Of a DNA stretch of 28,732 bases, positions 23,753-28,732 are shown piece by piece. The notes under the pieces were generated by a model. The model did not search any database, was not told where the DNA came from, and saw only the letters and a program-made list of their open reading frames with translations. Numbering within the stretch: the first letter of the stretch is position 1; the number at the start of each line of letters is the position of its first letter. Position numbers and translations under genes: made by a program. Origin of the DNA: an uncultured Eubacteriales bacterium (GTDB lineage: Bacteria > Bacillota > Clostridia > Christensenellales > Aristaeellaceae); the NCBI GenBank assembly GCA_900553295.1, contig USCR01000013.1, positions 1 through 28,732 of the forward strand, written 5' to 3'.

Positions 23753-23786
23753 AGGCCCCGCTTTCGTATGAAAGAAAGCGGGGCCT
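23753..23786. terminator. Hairpin between the TPR and MutS-like genes, likely terminator
   Basis: AGGCCCCGCTTTC (23753-23765) and GAAAGCGGGGCCT (23774-23786) form a perfect 13-bp stem with an eight-base loop, 11 bases beyond the stop of the MutS-like gene. Neither side has a good T run, so it would be an atypical terminator. Confidence 0.45.
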
Positions 23787-23797
23787 ATGTTATCTGC

Positions 23798-25432
23798 TCA
23801 TTCATGGGAGAGGCTGTGTTCCGCTGCCGCTTCGGCCTCCTGAAGCACCTGTTCCGGGAAACCCATTTGCCGCAGCAGGGCAATGGCATTGCGGGTATCG
23901 GCCGGGCCTTGCATAAGGCGGTAAGAGAAATGCATGCCCTGCTCTGTAAGCTCCTCCCGGAAATGTACCTGGGCATAGTTCTTCAGTAGGTGGGTAAGCT
24001 CCTGGTCGTGGGTAGCGGCCATGACCAGGCAATTACGGCCTTGCACATAGCGCAGCAAAGCTGCAGATGCGGCGATGCGCTCCACTGTGTTGGTACCACG
24101 CAGGATCTCGTCAATGACGCACAGGGTAGGCAGCGTATCCGTCAGCGCGTCCAGAATGCGCTTAAGGCTGCGAATCTCCACCACAAAATAACTCTCCCCG
24201 CCCATCAGGTTATCCCGCAGGGCCATGGAAGTCATTACCCGGCAACGTGGCAAAGCAAAGCTCCCGGCAGTACACCAGCCGATGGTCTGCGCAAGAATGC
24301 AGTTCAGGGCCATAGCCCGCGTAAAGGTGGATTTTCCCGAGGCGTTGCTGCCCGTAACCAGGGTGCAGCGATCCCAGTCATAGCTGTTGGGTACGGGATG
24401 CTCCAGCAGCGGATGCACCACATCCTTTGCCTGTACTGACAGGGCTTCATGGAATAGCGGCTGGCACAGCACCGCCTGTCTCCTCATCCAGCAGGCCAGC
24501 GCCAGGCAAGCGTCCACCTCCCCCACTTGGGTATATGCTTCCAGAAGGATCTCCCGATGCTGCTGGTAAAAGCGAATCAGGGATAAGAAGCGGATGGTAT
24601 CCGCATGGCAGAAGATGCGCAGGTATTCGCCCAGGAAATCCAGGTCGCTTTGAGACTGACGGGCCATGGCGTTGCTCCAGCGCAGGACGGGGCGCAGCGC
24701 TCTGCCCAGGGCATGAAAGCGCTCCGCCGCGTCTTCCATGCCTGGCGGGCAATCCCGTTCCAGGCGCTGAGCCGTCCACACCACCCTGGCCAAATGACGC
24801 ACCGCAGCGATATGGGGCATCAACGCTTTATCCGTGAAGAAATGAATGAACAAATTGCCTCCCAGCGCAGCCGCCGCGGCCAGCCAGCAGGGCGCCCACA
24901 GGAATCCTCCCAGGGCCAGCACCCAGGGCAGTGCCGCCAATACGCCATACATCCAGCGTTTCCCGCGGATGGATACCGCCGCTGTTCCAAGCAGCAGCGC
25001 CACCCCATCGTAGGAGTGCCCCTTGCCCAACCGCAAAAGCGCATATATCAGCTGCGTGCGCCTGGGGCCATCCTTCCGCAGCGCTTCGACCCACCGCCGT
25101 CGCCGGGACAGGGTATCCTCCGGCGTTTGCGTATCCCGGAGTATGGCATGGAGCTGCTCCTCCCCCACCCCGCTGGCCGTATGGTTCATGGCGGTGAATA
25201 TTGCGTCCATGTCCAGGTCCTGCCAGGTAATATCGTCCACGCCGCCGTCCTTTTCAGCTGCCACGGCCTGCCACCAGTCCTTCACCGCATCCATGTCCGC
25301 GGGCACTGCAGGCGACTGTTCCATCCACAATGCGGCGCGACGCAGCGCTCCCTTGCGCTCCCGGCGCTTGCGGTCAATGCCATAGATGACGCATCCTGCC
25401 AGCAGCACAAGGAACAACATGCTCTCGCCCAT
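23798..25432 (-). CDS. Membrane-anchored MutS-family ATPase
   Basis: 544 residues. The C-terminal MutS ATPase domain is intact: Walker A GSNASGKST (361-369), the following ALRDNLMGGESYFVVEI segment, Walker B CVIDEILRGTNTVER (438-452) and ATHDQE (473-478). The N-terminus is unlike MutS1 or MutS2: a transmembrane segment at residues 5-19 (MLFLVLLAGCVIYGI), a second hydrophobic stretch at about 162-198, no mismatch-recognition domain and no Smr nuclease domain. Such membrane-linked MutS-like proteins are widespread in Bacillota and Bacteroidota and lack a known role; classical mismatch repair is doubtful. The start at 25432 is chosen for AGGGGAG seven bases ahead and because the membrane segment begins directly after it. 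It lies downstream of fba, behind a strong terminator, with no clear promoter of its own. Confidence 0.85.
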   Translation of the reverse strand: MGESMLFLVLLAGCVIYGIDRKRRERKGALRRAALWMEQSPAVPADMDAVKDWWQAVAAEKDGGVDDITWQDLDMDAIFTAMNHTASGVGEEQLHAILRDTQTPEDTLSRRRRWVEALRKDGPRRTQLIYALLRLGKGHSYDGVALLLGTAAVSIRGKRWMYGVLAALPWVLALGGFLWAPCWLAAAAALGGNLFIHFFTDKALMPHIAAVRHLARVVWTAQRLERDCPPGMEDAAERFHALGRALRPVLRWSNAMARQSQSDLDFLGEYLRIFCHADTIRFLSLIRFYQQHREILLEAYTQVGEVDACLALACWMRRQAVLCQPLFHEALSVQAKDVVHPLLEHPVPNSYDWDRCTLVTGSNASGKSTFTRAMALNCILAQTIGWCTAGSFALPRCRVMTSMALRDNLMGGESYFVVEIRSLKRILDALTDTLPTLCVIDEILRGTNTVERIAASAALLRYVQGRNCLVMAATHDQELTHLLKNYAQVHFREELTEQGMHFSYRLMQGPADTRNAIALLRQMGFPEQVLQEAEAAAEHSLSHE

Positions 25433-25473
25433 GGTTTCTCTCCCCTCCATGTACGCTGTTATGCGGGCAAATG

Positions 25474-25521
25474 AAAACCTCCCGGACCGGATGGCCCATA
25501 ACAGGCCACCCGGCCGGGAGG
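25474..25521 (-). terminator. Intrinsic terminator after fructose-bisphosphate aldolase
   Basis: On the minus strand CCTCCCGGCCGGGTGGCC pairs with GGCCATCCGGTCCGGGAGG, with one bulge and a six-base loop, followed by TTTTC. It is about 25 bases after the fba stop and 40 before the MutS-like start, so the MutS-like gene depends on read-through or an unseen promoter. Confidence 0.85.
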
Positions 25522-25544
25522 CAACGCATCTTGTCTGAAAGATC

Positions 25545-26474
25545 TCAGGCTTTGCCGTTGCAGCCCAGCACGTCCACGATCTTATGACGCACCATTTCCC
25601 GGATGCCGTTCCGGGCATCGGTCAGGTACTGGCGGGGATCGAAGTGATCGGGATGCTCTGCAAAGTGCTTACGCACCAGGCCGGTAAAGGCCAGACGCAG
25701 GTCGGAGTCGATGTTGATCTTGCACACGGCCATGGAAGCCGCCTTGCGCAGCATGTCCTCGGGTACACCCTGGGCACCGGGCATCTTTCCGCCGTACTGG
25801 TTGATCATCTCCACGTATTCGGGGATGACGGAGGAAGCGCCGTGCAGCACAATGGGGAAGCCAGGCAGGCGGCGGCCAACCTCTTCCAGAATGTCAAAGC
25901 GCAGCTTGGGCTCACCCTTGAACTTGTATGCGCCGTGGCTGGTACCGATGGCAATGGCCAGGGAGTCGCAGCCGGTGCGGGTAACAAACTCTTCCACTTC
26001 ATCGGGCTGGGTATAGCTGCTGTCCTCGGCGGAGACTTTCACGTCGTCTTCCACGCCGGCCAGGCGGCCCAGCTCGGCTTCTACCACCACGCCATGGTCG
26101 TGGGCATATTCCACTACCTTCTTGGTCACGGCAATGTTCTCCTCAAAGGAGAAGTGGCTGCCGTCGATCATCACGGAGGAGAAGCCGCCATCAATGCAGC
26201 TCTTGCAGGTCTCAAAGTCGGGGCCGTGGTCCAGGTGCACGGCAATGGGCAAATCGGTGTCGGCCACAGCCGCCTCGATCATCTTCATCAGATACACGTG
26301 CTTGGCGTACTTCCGGGCACCGGCGGAAACCTGCAGAATCACGGGAGCATTCTCCATCTTCGCGCCTTCGGTGATGCCCTGGATGATTTCCATGTTATTC
26401 ACGTTGAACGCGCCGATGGCATAGCCGCCCTCATAAGCCTTTTTGAACATTTCCTTGGTCGTTACAATCGCCAT
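25545..26474 (-). CDS. fba: Class II fructose-1,6-bisphosphate aldolase
   Basis: 309 residues, the usual size for class IIB aldolases of Bacillota. The catalytic Asp82 and zinc ligand His83 are in HLDHGPD, Glu134 in VEAELGRLAG, His180 in GTSHGAYKF and His211 in VLHGASS. It cleaves fructose-1,6-bisphosphate to glyceraldehyde-3-phosphate and dihydroxyacetone phosphate in glycolysis, and works in reverse in gluconeogenesis. The start at 26474 follows AGGGGG nine bases upstream and gives the family N-terminus MAIVTTKEMFKKAYEGGYAIGAFNV; the frame stays open to 26612 without a start signal. It has its own promoter (26508-26536) and terminator. Confidence 0.96.
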   Translation of the reverse strand: MAIVTTKEMFKKAYEGGYAIGAFNVNNMEIIQGITEGAKMENAPVILQVSAGARKYAKHVYLMKMIEAAVADTDLPIAVHLDHGPDFETCKSCIDGGFSSVMIDGSHFSFEENIAVTKKVVEYAHDHGVVVEAELGRLAGVEDDVKVSAEDSSYTQPDEVEEFVTRTGCDSLAIAIGTSHGAYKFKGEPKLRFDILEEVGRRLPGFPIVLHGASSVIPEYVEMINQYGGKMPGAQGVPEDMLRKAASMAVCKINIDSDLRLAFTGLVRKHFAEHPDHFDPRQYLTDARNGIREMVRHKIVDVLGCNGKA

Positions 26475-26507
26475 GGGAAAAAACCCCCTTCGGTTTGTTT
26501 TCAATTC

Positions 26508-26536
26508 ATTATAGCACGTTTCTCTTCCGGTGAAAA
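26508..26536 (-). promoter_or_regulatory. Promoter of fba
   Basis: On the minus strand TTTTCA (26531-26536), a 17-base spacer and a perfect TATAAT (26508-26513) with TGC before it (extended -10). About 33 bases ahead of the start codon. Confidence 0.75.
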
Positions 26537-26699
26537 GCCGTTGTCTGACACTTTTCGCACAAGGATGGAAATTGCAAGCCTTTGGTCTCCCGATGATTAT
26601 CATGGCAAGCAAGCAAAAGATTCATGTCTTTTCTTCAAAGAAAAGCGGATCAACGCAGAAAATCCTTTGCTTTTTCCTGTTCCCTTTCCCGTGAAAATA

Positions 26700-26708
26700 T
26701 GGTATGAT
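26700..26708 (+). promoter_or_regulatory. Extended -10 promoter element of the ABC-F gene
   Basis: TGG followed by TATGAT (26703-26708), 46 bases before the start codon. The -35 region is T/C-rich without a good match, consistent with an extended -10 promoter. Confidence 0.45.
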
Positions 26709-26754
26709 AACAGACGGTGCAAAACCAAATATCGGAAAGAAAATAGGAGTCAAA

Positions 26755-28368
26755 ATGATCACAGTCAGCAACGTTTCCCTGACCTTCGGAGGACAAAAGC
26801 TGTTCTCCGGCGCGGATTTGAAGTTCCTGCCCGGCAACTGCTACGGCATCATCGGCGCCAACGGCGCGGGCAAGTCCACTTTCCTGCGGATTCTCTCCGG
26901 GGAGCTGGAGCCCACCACCGGCACCGTGACCATCCCGGCCAATGAACGGCTGTCCACCCTGAAGCAGAACCAGTTCCAGTACGATGCCTATACCGTGCTG
27001 GACACGGTGATCATGGGCAACCAGCGGCTGTACGACATTATGAAGGAAAAGGATGCCCTCTACGCAAAGCCCGACTTCTCCGAGGCTGACGGCGAGAAAG
27101 CCGCCGAGCTGGAGGGTGAGTTTGCGGAAATGGACGGCTGGAACGCCGAAAGCGACGCGGCCACCCTGCTTCAGGGCCTGGGCATCGGCGAAAATCTCCA
27201 CAATACGCTCATGGGCGAGCTCACCGGCGGCGAAAAGGTGAAAGTGCTGCTGGCCCAAGCGCTGTTTGGCCACCCGGACATCCTGCTGCTGGACGAGCCC
27301 ACCAATAACCTGGACAACAAATCCGTCAGCTGGCTGGAGGATTTCCTGATGGATTTCCCCGGCACGCTGATCGTGGTGAGCCATGACCGCTGGTTCCTGA
27401 ACAATATTTGCACCCATATTGTGGATATTGACTACAACCAGGTCAAGCTCTACGTGGGCAACTATGACTTCTGGTACGAATCCAGCAAACTGATGCAGTC
27501 CATCATGAACGACCAGAAGAAGCGCCGGGAAGATAAAATCAAGGAATTGCAAGCCTTCATCCAGCGTTTCTCCTCCAATAAGTCCAAGGCCAAGCAGGCC
27601 ACCAGCCGCAAAAAGATGCTGGATCAGCTCACCGTGGAGCAGATGCCCGCTTCTTCCCGCCGGTATCCCTGGGTCTGCTTCACCCCCGACCGTGAAGCCG
27701 GCAAGGACATCCTCAAGGTGGAAAACCTCTGCTACACCCAGGATGGCGTACAACTGCTCAAGGACGTGTCCTTCATCGTCAACAAGGGCGAGAAAATCGC
27801 CCTGGTGGGCAGCAATGAGCAGGCGCAGACCGCCCTGTTCAAAATTCTTAACGAGGAACTGACCCCCGACAGCGGTTCCTTCAAGTGGGGCGTAACCATC
27901 ACCACCAGCTATTTCCCCAAGGACAACAGCAAGTTTTTTGAGGGGTGCAAGCTGAACATGATGGAGTGGTTCGCACAGTACTCCCCCGAGCAGCTTGAAT
28001 CCTACATGCGTGGCTTCCTGGGTCGGATGCTTTTCTCCGGGGATGATGTGTACAAGCCTGTTTCCGTGCTCTCCGGCGGCGAAAAGGTGCGCGTGATGCT
28101 CTCCCGGATGATGCTCTCCGGGGCCAATTTCCTCATGCTGGATCAGCCCACCAACCACCTGGACCTGGAGTCCATCACCGCCGTCAACAACGGCCTGATC
28201 GACTTCAAGGGCGTGGTCCTCTTCGCCAGCCACGACCATGAGTTTGTCCAGACCATCGCCAACCGGGTCATGGAGTTCGTGGACGGGAAGCTCATCGACA
28301 AGATGTGCACCTACGATGCGTATATCGCCGGGGCCCGGGAGGAGATGCTTGCCCGGCTGAACGGCTGA
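26755..28368 (+). CDS. ABC-F family ATPase with degenerate second nucleotide-binding site
   Basis: 537 residues, two ABC domains joined by a linker and no membrane segment: the ABC-F layout of ribosome-associated translation factors (EttA/YbiT/YkpA relatives). The first domain is intact: Walker A GANGAGKST (34-42), LTGGE (156-160) and DEPTNNLD with Glu181. The second is altered: the Walker A position reads GSNEQAQT (352-359), with Gln where the Lys should be, and the Walker B Glu is Gln464 (LDQPTNHLD); its signature LSGGE (439-443) remains. The linker (about 245-300) is rich in Lys and Arg, as expected for rRNA contact. The start at 26755 follows AGGAG. Member function, whether translation elongation aid or antibiotic protection, cannot be decided from sequence. 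Confidence 0.9.
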   Translation: MITVSNVSLTFGGQKLFSGADLKFLPGNCYGIIGANGAGKSTFLRILSGELEPTTGTVTIPANERLSTLKQNQFQYDAYTVLDTVIMGNQRLYDIMKEKDALYAKPDFSEADGEKAAELEGEFAEMDGWNAESDAATLLQGLGIGENLHNTLMGELTGGEKVKVLLAQALFGHPDILLLDEPTNNLDNKSVSWLEDFLMDFPGTLIVVSHDRWFLNNICTHIVDIDYNQVKLYVGNYDFWYESSKLMQSIMNDQKKRREDKIKELQAFIQRFSSNKSKAKQATSRKKMLDQLTVEQMPASSRRYPWVCFTPDREAGKDILKVENLCYTQDGVQLLKDVSFIVNKGEKIALVGSNEQAQTALFKILNEELTPDSGSFKWGVTITTSYFPKDNSKFFEGCKLNMMEWFAQYSPEQLESYMRGFLGRMLFSGDDVYKPVSVLSGGEKVRVMLSRMMLSGANFLMLDQPTNHLDLESITAVNNGLIDFKGVVLFASHDHEFVQTIANRVMEFVDGKLIDKMCTYDAYIAGAREEMLARLNG

Positions 28369-28386
28369 GCTGTTACTGGATTGTAG

Positions 28387-28416
28387 TTGACATCAGGCAA
28401 AACCACCCTGTAAACT
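28387..28416 (+). promoter_or_regulatory. Candidate promoter embedded in a terminator
   Basis: A perfect TTGACA (28387-28392), an 18-base spacer and TAAACT (28411-28416). Its start point near 28423 would lie inside the terminator hairpin at 28399-28446, so transcripts begun here would lack the left arm. The -10 match and the spacer are only moderate. Confidence 0.35.
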
Positions 28417-28446
28417 GTTTGCAAAACAGCTTGCGGGGTGGTTTTT
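28399..28446 (+). terminator. Intrinsic terminator of the ABC-F gene
   Basis: AAAACCACCC (28399-28408) pairs with GGGTGGTTTT (28436-28445), enclosing a second stem CTGTTT/AAACAG (28415-28420 with 28424-28429), and ends in T5. It lies 30 bases after the ABC-F stop. Its right arm also contains the ribosome binding site of the next gene. Confidence 0.75.
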
Positions 28447-28447
28447 C

Positions 28448-28732
28448 ATGGACAAACGGCGGATTTTTGGCGTGTTGGCACTGGCAGTTATCACGGCGGT
28501 CACAGCGGGGGTGGCGTCCCCCCAAATGGCGGCACAGCGGCAGGAGACGGCGGAGTACCAAGCGCCTCTGGAGGCCGCACCGGTAGCCCAGGTGGAGGGA
28601 GAGACCCTGTCCCCCAACGGGCGGTTCCAGGTCCGGACAGCGGGAAAGAGTGAGATGTATGTCAGCGGATACGTGGTGCCGGAATTCCTGCAGATCGTGG
28701 ACACGGAGACCGGTGAACTTCTCTGGCAGGAC
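28448..28732 (+). CDS. Exported protein of unknown function (partial, runs off the window)
   Basis: Only the first 95 codons are present. The N-terminus is a signal peptide or membrane anchor (MDKRR, then IFGVLALAVITAVTAGVA). A linker rich in Ala, Glu and Gln follows, then LSPNGRFQVRTAGKSEMYVSG and LQIVDTETGELLWQD. The SPNGRF and DTETGELLW phrases resemble blades of beta-propeller proteins, so an extracellular propeller domain is a reasonable guess, no more. The ATG at 28448 is chosen for the signal peptide and for GGGGTGG six bases ahead. It starts two bases after the T run of the ABC-F terminator, so expression must come from read-through or from the embedded promoter. Confidence 0.7.
   Translation, partial: MDKRRIFGVLALAVITAVTAGVASPQMAAQRQETAEYQAPLEAAPVAQVEGETLSPNGRFQVRTAGKSEMYVSGYVVPEFLQIVDTETGELLWQD

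Larger units (their letters stand above)
23546..23797. other. Structured intergenic region between converging genes
   Basis: No convincing protein gene. Nested complementary segments form a rod: GCTTGCAA (23611-23618) with TTGCAAGC (23691-23698), GGGC (23635-23638) with GCCC (23681-23684), and CCAAAGGGC (23650-23658) with GCCCTTTGG (23668-23676). A further hairpin is at 23753-23786. A candidate minus-strand promoter lies at 23718-23745. It could be a small RNA gene, a dispersed repeat unit or remnants of terminators. Confidence 0.45.

Noticed and set aside
23370..23989. Possible small proteins across the TPR/MutS gap (minus 23370-23732, plus 23582-23989)
   Set aside because: Both overlap real genes, lack good ribosome binding sites and run through strong hairpins. 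The sequence is better explained as structured RNA or a repeat.
26650..28239. 529-codon minus-strand frame opposite the ABC-F gene
   Set aside because: Shadow frame without motifs; the ABC-F signatures on the plus strand are unambiguous.

Overview
The window looks like chromosomal DNA of a fairly GC-rich member of the Bacillota, probably class Clostridia and perhaps from a gut or anaerobic habitat. The basis is strong GGAGG-type ribosome binding sites, sigma-A-like promoters that often have an extended TGn -10, simple hairpin-plus-U terminators, a CsoR-controlled copper pump, an mrfA-mrfB DNA repair pair, a class II fructose-bisphosphate aldolase of Bacillota length and a lone MsmX/UgpC-type sugar ATPase. 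The taxonomic call is inference. I see no tRNA, rRNA, CRISPR array, insertion sequence or prophage gene.

Layout. Positions 1-3548: a two-gene operon with overlapping ends, a YhiN/HI0933-family flavoprotein and the RNA-binding accessory factor Tex, closed by a terminator. Positions 3577-9008, all minus strand: an exported peptide-type solute-binding protein with its own promoter, an operon of a Gfo/Idh/MocA oxidoreductase and a D-2-hydroxyacid dehydrogenase, and a LacI-type regulator. Positions 9402-14983, plus strand: a five-gene operon made of two paralogous HExxPGH metallohydrolases flanking an M24 (creatinase/aminopeptidase-fold) protein, a PLP aminotransferase and an L-aspartate dehydrogenase-like enzyme. 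Positions 15025-17885, minus strand: a copA(-copZ)-csoR copper-efflux operon with a visible CsoR operator. Positions 17913-19080: a sugar-ABC ATPase. Positions 19388-23545: mrfA, mrfB and a TPR protein in one operon. Positions 23546-23797: an unusually structured intergenic stretch. Positions 23798-26474, minus strand: a membrane-anchored MutS-like ATPase and, upstream of it, fructose-bisphosphate aldolase. Positions 26755-28732: an ABC-F protein with a degenerate second ATPase site and the start of an exported protein that runs off the window.

The most interesting part is 3577-14983. Three separate promoters carry an almost identical 18-bp tandem direct repeat (TTCTCA, four bases, TTCTCACA) just upstream of the -35 box: those of the solute-binding protein, the oxidoreductase pair and the five-gene operon. 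It occurs nowhere else that I could find. This ties uptake, hydrolysis, transamination and redox steps into one predicted regulon, most simply a scavenging pathway for a peptide-like or amide-linked amino acid derivative. The M24 enzyme has Ser in place of the first metal-binding Asp, as if it had moved away from ordinary aminopeptidase chemistry. The substrate is unknown, and the pathway is inference from gene content and the shared site.
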